From contig NZ_AFOY02000004.1 in the NCBI RefSeq assembly GCF_000217955.3, positions 372,001 to 436,000 on the forward strand: a DNA stretch of 64,000 nt. Reading direction: 5' to 3'. A program made the position numbers and the translations under genes. Source of the DNA: Pseudomonas fluorescens HK44 (lineage in GTDB: Bacteria > Pseudomonadota > Gammaproteobacteria > Pseudomonadales > Pseudomonadaceae). Positions 35,144-44,794 of this stretch are shown here, in pieces (positions within the stretch are counted from its first letter, which is position 1; every line of letters begins with the position of its first letter). The notes below the pieces were generated by a model. The model did no database searches, had not been told where the DNA came from, and saw only the letters and a list, made by a program, of their open reading frames with translations.

Positions 35144-36340
35144 ATGGACATCCACTACACACCTGCCGAGCTTGAGTTCCGTACCGAGGTGCGTGCCTTT
35201 CTTCATGACGCGCTGCCGGCAGACATCGCCAGCAAAGTTCGCCTGGGCAAGCGTCTGAGTAAGGACGACCACCAACGCTGGCAGCGCATCCTGGCCCGGC
35301 GCGGCTGGTACGCGGCCAATTGGCCGGTGACCTTCGGTGGCACCGGTTGGGGCGTGGTGCAAAAACATATTTTCGAGGAGGAGTGCGCCGCCTTCGGTGC
35401 ACCGCGCCTGATATCCTTCGGCGTCAACATGGTTGCGCCAGTGATCATGAAGTTCGGCAGCCCGGCGCAGCAGGCGCATTACCTGCCGCGGATTCTGTCG
35501 GGCGAAGACTGGTGGTGCCAAGGGTATTCCGAGCCGGGCGCAGGCTCGGACCTGGCCAGCCTCAAGACCCGCGCCGTGCGCGAAGGAGACCACTATGTGG
35601 TCAACGGCCAGAAGACCTGGACCACCTTGGGCCAGCACGCCAACATGATTTTCTGCCTGGTGCGTACTGACAGCGAGGCGCAGCAGCAGAGGGGCATTTC
35701 TTTCCTCCTGATCGACATGACCACCCCCGGCATCAGCGTACGCCCGATCATCACGCTCGAAGGCGAGCATGAAGTCAACGAAGTGTTCTTCGACAACGTG
35801 CGCGTGCCGGTGGAGAACCTGGTGGGTGAAGAGAACCAGGGCTGGACCTGCGCCAAGTACCTGCTGACCCATGAGCGCACCGGGCAGGCCGGCATCGGCC
35901 AGTCCAAGGCCGCACTGGCGCACCTCAAACAGGTGGCCGGGCAGGAGTTGCGCAACGGTCGGCCACTGCTGGACGACCTGCAGTTTCGATTGCAGGTCGC
36001 CGAGGTGGAGATTCAGCTGCTGGCCATCGAGATGAGCACCTTGCGCATCCTCGCTGCCGCCCAGGCTGGCGGTGTGCCCGGTGCCGAAAGCTCGATCCTG
36101 AAGATCAAGGGTTCGGAAATTCGCCAGGCCATCAGCCACTTGCTGCGCAAGGCGTTGGGCGTCAAGGCATTGCCTTTCGTCGAAGCGGAACTGCATGACG
36201 ACTTCACTGGCAGTCCGCTGCACAGCGACTACAGCGCCGCCCCCGCCAGTCAATATTTCAACCTGCGCAAGCTGTCCATCTACGGCGGCTCGAATGAAAT
36301 TCAAAAGAACATCATCGCCAAGATGATTCTTGAGCTTTAA
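35144..36340 (+). CDS. pimC: Pimeloyl-CoA dehydrogenase, large subunit
   Basis: A 398-residue acyl-CoA dehydrogenase starting MDIHYTPAELEFRTEVRAFL. It carries WCQGYSEPGAGSDLASLKTR (substrate/FAD region), NGQKTWTTLGQHANMIFCLV, and the C-terminal LRKLSIYGGSNEIQKNIIAK typical of the PimC branch. It is directly followed by a second, shorter dehydrogenase (12 bases between), the pairing known for PimC-PimD. It would introduce the 2,3 double bond into pimeloyl-CoA or related dicarboxyl-CoA thioesters. Confidence 0.78.
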   Translation: MDIHYTPAELEFRTEVRAFLHDALPADIASKVRLGKRLSKDDHQRWQRILARRGWYAANWPVTFGGTGWGVVQKHIFEEECAAFGAPRLISFGVNMVAPVIMKFGSPAQQAHYLPRILSGEDWWCQGYSEPGAGSDLASLKTRAVREGDHYVVNGQKTWTTLGQHANMIFCLVRTDSEAQQQRGISFLLIDMTTPGISVRPIITLEGEHEVNEVFFDNVRVPVENLVGEENQGWTCAKYLLTHERTGQAGIGQSKAALAHLKQVAGQELRNGRPLLDDLQFRLQVAEVEIQLLAIEMSTLRILAAAQAGGVPGAESSILKIKGSEIRQAISHLLRKALGVKALPFVEAELHDDFTGSPLHSDYSAAPASQYFNLRKLSIYGGSNEIQKNIIAKMILEL

Positions 36341-36351
36341 GGAGGTACGCA

Positions 36352-37494
36352 ATGGACTTCACACTTAGCTCCGAGCAGCAGATGCTGCAAGACACCGTGG
36401 CCCGACTGGCCCGCGATCACTACAGCTTCGAAGCCCGCGAAGGCTACTACCGCAGCGAAGCCGGCATGAGCCCGGCGTTCTGGAATCAGATGGCCGAACT
36501 GGGCTTGTGTTCGGTGCCGATTGCCCAAGAACATGGCGGCTTTGGTGGCAGCGGCGTGGACAACCTGCTGATCATGACCGAGCTCGGTCGCAACCTGTGC
36601 CTCGAGCCGTTCTTGCAGTCGCAGATTCATGCGGCGGGCCTGCTGCAACAACTGGGCGATACGGGCCAGCAGGCAGACCTGCTGCCGCAAGTGGCCGAGG
36701 GCTCGCTGCAACTGGCCGTGGCGCTGGAAGAGCTGCAAAGCCACTACCAGTTGCACGATGTGCAGACCCAGGCGCACCCGGTCGAGGGTGGCTGGCGTCT
36801 GTCCGGACGCAAGATCGCCGTGGTCGGCGCTGCCAGTGCGGGGTTGATCCTGGTGTCGGCGCGTACTGGCGGTGATGCGCGCAGCGAACACGGCATCAGC
36901 CTGTTCCTGGTCGAAGCGCAAGCGGACGGTTTGCAGCGTCGCGATTACCCCTGCATCGATGGCCCGCGTGCCAGCGACCTGATCCTCGACGATGTCTTCG
37001 TGGCTCGTGGGGCTTTGCTCGGCAACGTCGGCGAGGCCTTGCCGGCCTTGCGTTATCAGCAGGGTCGCGCCATCGCCGGGCAATGCGCCGAAGCCATTGG
37101 CGGCATGCAGGAAGCCTTTCGCCTGACCCTCGACTACCTCAAGACACGCAAGCAATTCGGCGCACCCATTGGCAAGTTCCAGGTGCTGCAACACCGCATG
37201 GCCGACATGCGCGGCGAACTGGAGCTGGCCACCTCGATGGCCATCCTCGCCGCCTGCGTGGCCGATCAGGCCGACAGCGACGAACGCAGCCGGCAACTGG
37301 CCGCCGCCAAATTCGTGGTGGTCCGCGCCGCACGCCTGATCGCCGAGCAAGCGATCCAGTTGCACGGCGGTATTGGCATGACCTGGGAATACAGCCTGGC
37401 CCATCACGCCAAGCGCCTGGTGATGTCGGGCCATCAATTGGGCGATGACGACCACCATTTGCAGGCCTACGCAGACTTGCTGCGCAGCGCCTGA
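36352..37494 (+). CDS. pimD: Pimeloyl-CoA dehydrogenase, small subunit
   Basis: A 380-residue acyl-CoA dehydrogenase starting MDFTLSSEQQMLQDTVARLA. Its middle region is less conserved than in PimC (GWRLSGRKIAVVGAASAGLI), as usual for the partner subunit, while the end is standard (AEQAIQLHGGIGMTWEYSLA). AAGGAGG precedes the ATG. It should form a complex with the protein encoded just upstream. The C-terminal helix ends before any long extension. Confidence 0.76.
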   Translation: MDFTLSSEQQMLQDTVARLARDHYSFEAREGYYRSEAGMSPAFWNQMAELGLCSVPIAQEHGGFGGSGVDNLLIMTELGRNLCLEPFLQSQIHAAGLLQQLGDTGQQADLLPQVAEGSLQLAVALEELQSHYQLHDVQTQAHPVEGGWRLSGRKIAVVGAASAGLILVSARTGGDARSEHGISLFLVEAQADGLQRRDYPCIDGPRASDLILDDVFVARGALLGNVGEALPALRYQQGRAIAGQCAEAIGGMQEAFRLTLDYLKTRKQFGAPIGKFQVLQHRMADMRGELELATSMAILAACVADQADSDERSRQLAAAKFVVVRAARLIAEQAIQLHGGIGMTWEYSLAHHAKRLVMSGHQLGDDDHHLQAYADLLRSA

Positions 37495-37558
37495 TCAATC
37501 ACTGCAAAAGCGGTGACCGCCTCGGGCACAGGTCGCCGCGCCAAGACGGGAACACACT

Positions 37559-38308
37559 ATGAAAGTACTGGTAGCGGTAAAGCGTGTGGTGGATTTCAAC
37601 GTCAAGGTTCGCGTCAAGGCGGACAACTCCGGCGTCGACCTGGCCAACGTCAAGATGGCGATGAATCCCTTCTGTGAAATTGCCGTGGAAGAAGCGGTGT
37701 GCCTGAAAGAACAAGGTATTGCCACTGAGGTTGTGGTTGTGAGCATCGGCAGCAGCGCGGCACAGGAGCAACTGCGCACGGCGCTGGCCCTGGGTGCCGA
37801 CCGCGCCATCCTCGTCGAATCTGCCGAAGATCTGACTTCCCTGGCCGTGGCCAAGCTATTGAAAGCTGTTGTCGACAAGGAACAGCCTCAACTGGTGATC
37901 CTCGGCAAGCAGTCCATCGACAGTGATAACAACCAGACCGGCCAGATGCTCGCTGCATTGAGCGGCTACGGTCAGGGCACTTTTGCTTCGAAAGTCGCCA
38001 TCAGCGGCGACAGCGTTGTGGTGACCCGCGAAATCGACGGCGGCGCACAGACGGTTGCCCTGAAACTGCCGGCCATCGTCACCACCGACCTGCGTTTGAA
38101 CGTACCGCGCTACGCGTCGCTGCCCAACATCATGAAAGCCAAGAAGAAGCCGCTGGAGGTGCTCACGCCCAGCGCTCTGGGCGTCAGCTGCGCTTGCACC
38201 GTGCACACCTTGAAAGTCGAAGCACCGGCCGCGCGTAGCGCCGGGATCAAGGTCAAGTCGGTGGCCGAACTGGTCGAGAAACTCAAGAACGAGGCGAAGG
38301 TAATCTAA
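37559..38308 (+). CDS. etfB: Electron transfer flavoprotein, beta subunit
   Basis: A 249-residue protein [20 protein letters not shown], with [20 protein letters not shown] and the ETF-beta signature [20 protein letters not shown] followed by [20 protein letters not shown]. It binds AMP and pairs with EtfA to take electrons from acyl-CoA dehydrogenases to ETF-quinone oxidoreductase. Placement between the dehydrogenases and the later beta-oxidation genes points to a dedicated copy for this pathway. Its stop overlaps the EtfA start by one base. Confidence 0.92.
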   Translation: MKVLVAVKRVVDFNVKVRVKADNSGVDLANVKMAMNPFCEIAVEEAVCLKEQGIATEVVVVSIGSSAAQEQLRTALALGADRAILVESAEDLTSLAVAKLLKAVVDKEQPQLVILGKQSIDSDNNQTGQMLAALSGYGQGTFASKVAISGDSVVVTREIDGGAQTVALKLPAIVTTDLRLNVPRYASLPNIMKAKKKPLEVLTPSALGVSCACTVHTLKVEAPAARSAGIKVKSVAELVEKLKNEAKVI

Positions 38309-39237
38309 TGGCTATCCTGGTTATCGCTGAACACACCAACGCGGCGCTGGCGGCTGCCACCCTCAATACCGTGACCGCAGCAAAGCAGATCGGTGGTGAC
38401 ATTCATGTGCTGGTCGCAGGTCACGGCGCGGGCGTCGTGGCTGAAGCGGCGGCCAAGGTCGCTGGCGTGACGAAAGTGCTGCTGGCCGACAACGCCGCTT
38501 ATGCGCACCAATTGCCGGAAAACGTCGCGCCTCTTGTTGCCGAACTTGGAAAGGGCTACAGCCACATCCTCGCCGCCGCCACTAGTAACGGAAAGAACAT
38601 TCTGCCGCGGGTTGCCGCGCAACTGGATGTCGACCAGATCTCCGAGATCATCGCGGTCGAAAGCGCCGATACCTTCAAGCGCCCGATCTACGCCGGTAAC
38701 GCCATCGCGACAGTGCAATCATCTGCCGTCGTGAAGGTGATCACCGTGCGCGGTACTGGTTTCGATGCCGCTGCTGCCGAAGGTGGCAAAGCCGTCATCG
38801 AAACGCTCGCCATGGTCATCGATAGCGGTCAGTCGGCTTTCGTCAGTGAAGAGCTGGCCAAGTCCGATCGCCCGGAGCTGACCGCCGCGAAGATCGTCGT
38901 GTCGGGTGGCCGTGGCATGCAGAACGGCGACAACTTCAAACACCTCTATGCGCTGGCGGACAAGCTCGGCGCGGGCGTTGGGGCGTCGCGCGCGGCCGTC
39001 GATGCCGGTTTTGTGCCGAACGACATGCAGGTCGGCCAGACCGGCAAGATCGTGGCGCCGCAGTTGTACATCGCCGTGGGCATCTCCGGCGCGATCCAGC
39101 ACCTGGCTGGCATGAAGGATTCCAAGGTCATCGTGGCGATCAACAAGGACGAAGAGGCGCCGATCTTCCAGGTGGCCGACTACGGCCTGGTGGCGGATCT
39201 ATTCGACGCCGTGCCGGAACTGGAACGGGCGATCTGA
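38308..39237 (+). CDS. etfA: Electron transfer flavoprotein, alpha subunit
   Basis: A 309-residue protein beginning [20 protein letters not shown]. The FAD-binding C-terminal domain is clear: [60 protein letters not shown] and [20 protein letters not shown]. Translationally coupled to etfB. A housekeeping etfBA pair is expected elsewhere in a Pseudomonas genome; that is not visible here. Confidence 0.92.
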   Translation: MAILVIAEHTNAALAAATLNTVTAAKQIGGDIHVLVAGHGAGVVAEAAAKVAGVTKVLLADNAAYAHQLPENVAPLVAELGKGYSHILAAATSNGKNILPRVAAQLDVDQISEIIAVESADTFKRPIYAGNAIATVQSSAVVKVITVRGTGFDAAAAEGGKAVIETLAMVIDSGQSAFVSEELAKSDRPELTAAKIVVSGGRGMQNGDNFKHLYALADKLGAGVGASRAAVDAGFVPNDMQVGQTGKIVAPQLYIAVGISGAIQHLAGMKDSKVIVAINKDEEAPIFQVADYGLVADLFDAVPELERAI

Positions 39238-39247
39238 GGAGGTGCTT

Positions 39248-40768
39248 GTGAATACTTTCAAACAAATCGGGGTGATCGGAAGCGGCGCCATGGGCCGGGG
39301 GATCGCTCAGTTGTTCGCCACCGCAGGCGTTCCGGTGCTGCTGTATGACAGCCGCAGCGAAGCGACGGAAGAGGCGCTGCAAGCCAACCGGGCTTTGCTT
39401 GAGCGCTCCGCAGCCAAGGGCAAGTTGAGCAGTGAAGCACTGGCGACCGCACTGGCTTGCATGCGACCGGCCGTAAGCCTTGAGGCCCTGGCCGATTGTG
39501 ATTTGTTGATCGAGGCGATCGTTGAAAACCTCGACGCCAAGCAGGGGCTGTTCCGCGCGCTGGAGCAAGTGGTCAGAGCCGATGCGGTGCTGGCGACCAA
39601 TACCTCATCCTTGTCGGTGAGCCTGATTGCCAGTGCCTGCCGGCATCCCGAGCGGGTGGCCGGGTTTCACTTTTTCAACCCGGTGCCACTGATGAAGATC
39701 GTCGAAGTGGTACGCGGTGAGCTGACCGACCCGCAGGTGATCGAGCGTCTGGCGACGCTGGCCGGGCACGCTGGACATTTTGCCGCGACGACGCCTGACT
39801 CTCCGGGTTTCCTGGTCAATCATGCCGGGCGGGCCTTCGGTCCGGAGGCATTGCGTATCCTGGGCGAGGGGATTGCCACCCCGGCGCAAATCGATCGCAT
39901 CCTCAAGGACTGCCTCGGCTTTCGCATGGGGCCGTTCGAGCTGTTCGACCTGGTCGGCCTCGACATCTCCCATGCGGTGATGGAGTCGATTCACACCCAG
40001 TTTTACCAGGATCCGCGCTACACCCCATCGGCGCTGGTACCACCCCGTCTGGCCAGTGGCTTGTTGGGGCGCAAAACAGGGCAGGGCTTCTATCGCTACC
40101 AGGACGGCAGTGTGGTCGAGAAAGCGCAGCAGGCGCCGCCGCAGGTGGCCATCACCCAGCCATTCTGGCTGGACTGCGGTGACTCGGCAATGCGCGAGCG
40201 GATAGCGGCGGTGCTGTCTGTCGCCGGCGTGGTGCTGGAACAGGGTGATCAGCCCAGTGCGAACGCCATCTGCCTGGTGACGCCGCTGGGCGAGGATGCC
40301 AGCAGCGTGATCGCCCGCAAGCGACTGCCGCCGCGACGCAGCCTGGCGCTGGAGACCTTTGTCGGCTTCGACACGCGCCGCGTACTGATGCGCCAACCGG
40401 CGCTCGACGCGCAGGTGCTGGCGCAGGCACGCCAGGCCCTGGGCGCCGATGGCGTGCCGGTGGAGGTCATCAATGACTCGCCGGGCTTCATCGCCCAGCG
40501 CGTGCTCGCCGGGATCGTCAACCTGGGCTGCGAGATCGCCCAGCGCCGTATCGCCGAGCCCGCCACCCTGGATCGTGCGGTGCAGTTGGCCCTCGGTTAC
40601 CCCTATGGTCCGCTGGGTTTTGGCGACCATTACGGTGCGTCGCAGATCCAGCAGATCCTGCACCAACTGCATGAGCTGTATCAGGAGCCGCGCTATCGGG
40701 TCAGCCCCTGGCTGCGACGCCGGGTCCAGCTCGGCCTACCCCTGACCACCGCCGAGGAGCAAGCATGA
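39248..40768 (+). CDS. 3-hydroxyacyl-CoA dehydrogenase (PaaH-like)
   Basis: A 506-residue NAD enzyme. N-terminal GVIGSGAMGRGIAQLFATAG (NAD loop), ATNTSSLSVSLIA and FHFFNPVPLMKIVEVVRG (catalytic His), then two C-terminal 3HCDH domains (LVNHAGRAFGPEALRILGEG and FIAQRVLAGIVNLGCEIAQR). This two-domain layout is that of PaaH. In this pathway it would oxidise 3-hydroxypimeloyl-CoA. GAGGAGG ends at 39242, so the GTG at 39248 is the likely start rather than the one at 39242. It overlaps the thiolase start by 4 bases. Confidence 0.83.
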   Translation: MNTFKQIGVIGSGAMGRGIAQLFATAGVPVLLYDSRSEATEEALQANRALLERSAAKGKLSSEALATALACMRPAVSLEALADCDLLIEAIVENLDAKQGLFRALEQVVRADAVLATNTSSLSVSLIASACRHPERVAGFHFFNPVPLMKIVEVVRGELTDPQVIERLATLAGHAGHFAATTPDSPGFLVNHAGRAFGPEALRILGEGIATPAQIDRILKDCLGFRMGPFELFDLVGLDISHAVMESIHTQFYQDPRYTPSALVPPRLASGLLGRKTGQGFYRYQDGSVVEKAQQAPPQVAITQPFWLDCGDSAMRERIAAVLSVAGVVLEQGDQPSANAICLVTPLGEDASSVIARKRLPPRRSLALETFVGFDTRRVLMRQPALDAQVLAQARQALGADGVPVEVINDSPGFIAQRVLAGIVNLGCEIAQRRIAEPATLDRAVQLALGYPYGPLGFGDHYGASQIQQILHQLHELYQEPRYRVSPWLRRRVQLGLPLTTAEEQA

Positions 40769-41967
40769 GTGCCTATATCTACGATGGCCTGCGTTCGCCT
40801 TTCGGTCGCCACGCCGGGGCTTTGGCCGATGTGCGCCCCGATGACCTGCTGGCCAGTGTGGTGTGTGCCCTGGTGGCGCGTAACCCGTTCGAGGTGCGCG
40901 ACTATGAAGACTTGGTTGCCGGCTGCAGCAGCCAGGCGGGTGAGGACGGGCGCAACCTGGCGCGTCATGTCGCTCTGTTGTCCAGCCTGCCGACGGCCGT
41001 TGGCGGATTGACCGTCAATCGCCTGTGCGGCTCTGGCCTGGCCGCCGTGCTGGATACTGCCCGCGCGGTGCGCGCCGGTGAGGGCGAATTGTTCATTGCA
41101 GGCGGCGTCGAAAGCATGAGTCGTGCGCCGTTTGTGGTGGCCAAGGCGCAAAGCGCCTGGTCCCGTGACTTTCAGGTGTACGACAGCACAATCGGTGCAC
41201 GCTTTCCCAACCCGAAGGTGGAGTCCGGGTTTGGTGCCGATTCGATGCCGCAGACAGCGGACAACGTCGCCCTTGAACTGGGCATCACGCGCGAGGAAGC
41301 CGACATCTATGCCGCTCGCAGTCAGGCGCGGTTCGACGCGTCCGTGCGCGATGGCTTCCAGGCCGGTGAAATCCTGCCGATCGAGGTGCCGCAAGGGCGC
41401 AAGCAGCCACCGAAGATCGTCGACCGTGACGAACATCCGCGTCCGCAAAGTAACTTCGAGGTGCTGTCGGGCCTGCGGCCACTGTTTGAAGGCGGCGTTG
41501 TCACCGCGGGTAATGCCTCGGGCATCAACGATGGCGCGGCTGCGCTGCTGATTGGCTCGCGCGCCATTGGAGAGAAAGCGGGTCTCAGGCCTCGTGCGCG
41601 CATTCTGGCCGGCGCCGTGGCCGGTGTCGAACCGCGCCTGATGGGCCTCGGTCCGGTACCTGCCTGCACCAAGGCGTTGCAGCGCGCAGGTTTGAGCCTG
41701 GCCGACATGGACCTGATCGAAATCAACGAGGCGTTTGCCGCACAAGTACTCGGCTGTGCCAGGCAACTGGGCCTGGCCTTCGATGATCCGCGCCTGAATC
41801 CCAACGGTGGCGCCATTGCCATCGGTCACCCGCTCGGCGCTTCCGGCGCCCGTCTGGCCTACAGCGCGGTGCGTCAACTGGAGCGCAGCAACGGGCGCTA
41901 CGCCCTGGTCAGCCTGTGCATTGGCCTGGGCCAGGGCATTGCCTGCGTGATCGAACGCCTCGACTAA
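40765..41967 (+). CDS. Thiolase (3-oxopimeloyl-CoA acetyltransferase role)
   Basis: A 400-residue thiolase. The nucleophile Cys is at about residue 88 ([11 protein letters not shown]), the His lies in [20 protein letters not shown] and the second Cys in [13 protein letters not shown]. The N-terminus [20 protein letters not shown] is of the PcaF type (3-oxoadipyl-CoA thiolase). Because the neighbours work on C7 dicarboxyl-CoA, the probable reaction is 3-oxopimeloyl-CoA plus CoA to glutaryl-CoA and acetyl-CoA, as for PimB. Specificity is inferred. Confidence 0.83.
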   Translation: MSAYIYDGLRSPFGRHAGALADVRPDDLLASVVCALVARNPFEVRDYEDLVAGCSSQAGEDGRNLARHVALLSSLPTAVGGLTVNRLCGSGLAAVLDTARAVRAGEGELFIAGGVESMSRAPFVVAKAQSAWSRDFQVYDSTIGARFPNPKVESGFGADSMPQTADNVALELGITREEADIYAARSQARFDASVRDGFQAGEILPIEVPQGRKQPPKIVDRDEHPRPQSNFEVLSGLRPLFEGGVVTAGNASGINDGAAALLIGSRAIGEKAGLRPRARILAGAVAGVEPRLMGLGPVPACTKALQRAGLSLADMDLIEINEAFAAQVLGCARQLGLAFDDPRLNPNGGAIAIGHPLGASGARLAYSAVRQLERSNGRYALVSLCIGLGQGIACVIERLD

Positions 41968-42002
41968 CAAAACATCACAAGAATGAACCCGGAGAAATAC
42001 CC

Positions 42003-43184
42003 ATGGCCAACAAGGCAAGCTTCAACTGGATCGACCCGCTGCTGCTGGATCAGCAACTCACTGAAGAAGAGCGCATGGTGCGAGACAGTGCCCAGCAGTT
42101 CGCCGCCGACAAACTGGCGCCTCGGGTTCTGGAGGCTTTTCGTCACGAGCAGACCGACCCGGCGATCTTCCGCGAGATGGGCGAGACCGGCCTGCTCGGC
42201 GCAACCATCCCCGAAGCCTACGGCGGTAGTGGCCTGAACTATGTGTGCTACGGCCTGATCGCTCGGGAAGTCGAGCGCGTGGACTCAGGTTATCGCTCGA
42301 TGATGAGTGTGCAGTCATCCCTGGTCATGGTGCCGATCAATGAGTTCGGCAACGAAGCCACCAGGCAGAAATACCTGCCAAAGCTGGCCAGCGGTCATTA
42401 CATAGGTTGCTTCGGCCTGACCGAACCGAACCATGGCTCCGATCCGGGCTCGATGATTACCCGGGCAAGAAAAGTCGACGGCGGCTATCGTCTGACCGGA
42501 AGCAAGATGTGGATCACCAACAGCCCGATCGCCGATGTCTTCGTGGTCTGGGCCAAGGACGATGAAGGTCGGATTCGCGGCTTCGTCCTGGAGAAGGGCT
42601 GGCAGGGCCTGAGTGCGCCGGCTATCCACGGCAAGGTCGGCCTGCGTGCGTCGATTACCGGCGAAATCGTCATGGACAACGTGTTCTGCCCCGAGGAGAA
42701 CGCCTTCCCTGAAGTGCGTGGCCTGCGCGGCCCGTTCACCTGCCTGAATTCGGCGCGTTACGGCATCGCCTGGGGTGCGCTGGGTGCGGCCGAAGATTGC
42801 TGGCACACCGCGCGCCAATACGTGCTGGATCGCCAGCAGTTCGGTCGCCCGCTGGCTGCCAACCAGTTGATCCAGAAAAAGCTGGCGGACATGCAAACCG
42901 AAATCACCCTGGCCCTGCAAGGTTGCCTGCGCCTGGGGCGGATGAAGGACGAAGGTACTGCCGCGGTCGAAATCACCTCGATCATGAAGCGCAACAGCTG
43001 CGGCAAGTCGCTTGATATCGCACGCCTGGCGCGGGACATGTTGGGCGGCAATGGCATCAGCGACGAGTTCGGTGTGGCCCGTCATCTGGTCAATCTGGAA
43101 GTGGTCAACACGTACGAAGGCACCCACGACGTGCATGCGTTGATCCTTGGGCGTGCGCAAACCGGTATCCAGGCGTTTTTCTGA
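42003..43184 (+). CDS. gcdH: Glutaryl-CoA dehydrogenase
   Basis: A 393-residue acyl-CoA dehydrogenase that oxidises and decarboxylates glutaryl-CoA to crotonyl-CoA. It starts [20 protein letters not shown] and contains [40 protein letters not shown] and [20 protein letters not shown] with the catalytic Glu. This is typical for GcdH and distinct from PimC/PimD. Pseudomonas usually has another gcdH for lysine breakdown, so this is likely a pathway-specific copy. The frame is open to 41916, inside the thiolase gene. The ATG at 42003 follows GGAGAAA. Confidence 0.88.
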   Translation: MANKASFNWIDPLLLDQQLTEEERMVRDSAQQFAADKLAPRVLEAFRHEQTDPAIFREMGETGLLGATIPEAYGGSGLNYVCYGLIAREVERVDSGYRSMMSVQSSLVMVPINEFGNEATRQKYLPKLASGHYIGCFGLTEPNHGSDPGSMITRARKVDGGYRLTGSKMWITNSPIADVFVVWAKDDEGRIRGFVLEKGWQGLSAPAIHGKVGLRASITGEIVMDNVFCPEENAFPEVRGLRGPFTCLNSARYGIAWGALGAAEDCWHTARQYVLDRQQFGRPLAANQLIQKKLADMQTEITLALQGCLRLGRMKDEGTAAVEITSIMKRNSCGKSLDIARLARDMLGGNGISDEFGVARHLVNLEVVNTYEGTHDVHALILGRAQTGIQAFF

Positions 43185-43256
43185 TGTTTGCCTGAATGGA
43201 GCCGCTTCGGTCTGTTTGCCGGACGGGCCGAACGTGACGACGAGCCAAAAAAAAAG

Positions 43257-43287
43257 AAGGCGATGGTCATAACACCATCGCCTTTTT
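43257..43287. terminator. Bidirectional terminator after gcdH
   Basis: AAGGCGATGGT and ACCATCGCCTT form an 11-bp perfect stem with a six-base loop, an A-run to the left and a T-run to the right. It ends the rightward catabolic set and also the leftward nitroreductase gene. Confidence 0.88.
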
Positions 43288-43303
43288 CATTTCGGCTAGC
43301 TGG

Positions 43304-43990
43304 CTACCCTGGCACGCGCTCAGGGAAACCATGGAAGGACGTGAAAGCGGCGACCGGTTCGCGCTGAGTGTGCAGGCTGTTTTCCGGTGCGTCGCGGTCC
43401 TCATGCCCGAGTGCGATGCCGCACACCAGGATGTCCTCATCCGCCAGGGACACATGACGGCGGACGATCTGGTGATACCAGGCGAACGCGGCCTGGGGGC
43501 AGGTGTGCAGGCCCTGGCCGCGAGCGGCGAGCATGATGTTCTGGATGAACATGCCCAGGTCGATATAACTGCCGGTATTGAGTCTGCGGTCGAGGCTGAT
43601 CAACAGGCCGACCGGGGCCTCGAAGAAGTGAAAGTTGCGCAGGTGCTGATGCTCGCGCGCCTCCCGGTCGTTGCGGTCGATGCCGAGCGCTTCATACAGG
43701 CCATAACCGGACGCGCGACGGCGGCCCTGATAGGGTTCGAACCAGTTGTTCGGGTAGTACTGATATTCAGGATCATGCTGACCGGCTTGGGTGGTGGGGG
43801 TCAGGATATCGGCACACAGCGCCTGCTTGGCATCGCCGGATAGCACATGGACATGCCACGGCTGCACGTTGTTGCCGCTGGGCGCTCTGGAGGCTACCTT
43901 GAGGATATGTTCAATCACCGGCTTCGAGATGTCCAGGGGCAGGAAGCGGCGGACCGACTTGCGTGAGCGTATGGCGTTATCTACGTGCAT
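43304..43990 (-). CDS. Nitroreductase-family protein
   Basis: A 228-residue FMN enzyme beginning MHVDNAIRSRKSVRRFLPLD. KVASRAPSGNNVQPWHVHVL is the FMN-binding block, and DLGMFIQNIMLAARGQGLHT with CGIALGHEDRDAPENSLHTQ forms the C-terminal block. Such enzymes reduce nitroaromatics or quinones with NAD(P)H. It is separated from gcdH by a terminator and follows gene stumps on the other side, so its connection with the pathway is uncertain. Confidence 0.83.
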   Translation of the reverse strand: MHVDNAIRSRKSVRRFLPLDISKPVIEHILKVASRAPSGNNVQPWHVHVLSGDAKQALCADILTPTTQAGQHDPEYQYYPNNWFEPYQGRRRASGYGLYEALGIDRNDREAREHQHLRNFHFFEAPVGLLISLDRRLNTGSYIDLGMFIQNIMLAARGQGLHTCPQAAFAWYHQIVRRHVSLADEDILVCGIALGHEDRDAPENSLHTQREPVAAFTSFHGFPERVPG

Positions 43991-44019
43991 GAAGGGTCTC
44001 CGGATTTTGCGCGGTTCAG

Positions 44020-44248
44020 TCGAGTTCGGCGTAGCCCCTGATTCGAATACGATGGTGCTCGTTGGCGAGTATCAGTTGGCGGGTAGTGGTGTCGCTCTGG
44101 TAAAGCGTTGGACGGTCGCCCAGGGCAATGGGCGACAGGAAGCGCACGCCAAAGCGACGCAGGCGCGAACCGGGCAGCAGGCTGCCGAGCAAGCCCATTC
44201 CGAGCATGCACTGAGCAAGCACGTCCGAGTGCCCGGCCTTGGGCTACG
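44020..44248 (-). pseudogene. MaoC-like dehydratase fragment, C-terminal
   Basis: One minus-strand frame reads HSDVLAQCMLGMGLLGSLLP, RRFGVRFLSPIALGDRPTLY and ANEHHRIRIRGYAELD, then stops. The order and spacing recall the end of MaoC/hot-dog-fold dehydratases, where a product-release strand VRFLxPxxLGD follows an LGM helix. There is no start in this frame. It is joined out of frame to the livG-like stump, so both are remnants. The family call is by eye and moderate. Confidence 0.4.
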
Positions 44249-44553
44249 CGGACGTTTTCCAGTACGCTCATCTGGCCGAACACGGCCGATATCTGGAAGG
44301 AGCGCACCAGCCCCAGGCGGGCGATCCTGCTGGGCGCCAGCTTGCCGATGGCTTGCCCTTGATACAGATCCGCGTCGCGGATGGCTGGCAGGAAGAGGGT
44401 CAGCAGATTGAAGGCCGTGGATTTGCCGGCACCGTTGGGGCCGATCAGGGCATGGATATGCCTCTCCCGCACTTGAAGATTGACCGAATCCACAGCAGTG
44501 AAGCCATTGAACTTCTTGGTCAAGCCCCGGGTTTCGAGAATGACATTGCTCAT
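44249..44553 (-). pseudogene. LivG-like ABC transporter ATPase, N-terminal stump
   Basis: From the ATG at 44553 the frame gives MSNVILETRGLTKKFNGFTA, the Walker A loop IGPNGAGKSTAFNLLTLFLP, and LVRSFQISAVFGQMSVLENV (Q-loop region). This is the first 100 residues of a branched-chain amino-acid-type (LivG) ATPase. It then runs out of frame into another gene's remnant; the signature motif, Walker B and the rest of the transporter are missing. A Liv-type importer for cyclic acids may once have belonged to the catabolic locus. Confidence 0.75.
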
Positions 44554-44612
44554 CGCTTTCCTTCCTGCCTGATGATGGTTTGCCTGGCTGAACAGCCCCG
44601 CGCGTGCCTGGG

Positions 44613-44747
44613 TCAACCCTGATCGGTTGGCGTACAGGTAAGTGGGGTGCAATCCGGCGCCGCAGAAGGCAGACAAGGAAGGGTATAGGTAATCATATTG
44701 TCATTGATGTCGAGGGTTCGATTCTTGGCAGAACAGACGCCGGACAT
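44613..44747 (-). pseudogene. Remnant start of an aliA-like ligase gene
   Basis: From an ATG at 44747 the frame reads ...DINDNMITYTLP... APDCTPLTC and soon stops. It lines up with the beginning of AliA (LNDNIITDYWD... GADCRALTG), and at DNA level AATGACAATAT-ATTAC is shared. Upstream comes a degenerate version of the aliA operator. I read it as the surviving first 35-40 codons of a second ligase gene with its own promoter. The match is short, so the claim is tentative. Confidence 0.4.
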
Positions 44748-44794
44748 TATTTTTGTGCTTTGTTGTTGGGCTCGACGATACGCTTTGATATTTA

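Noticed and set aside
35024..37458. Two long minus-strand frames opposite pimC and pimD
   Set aside because: They overlap clear acyl-CoA dehydrogenase genes and give low-complexity His/Gln/Arg-rich sequence without known motifs.
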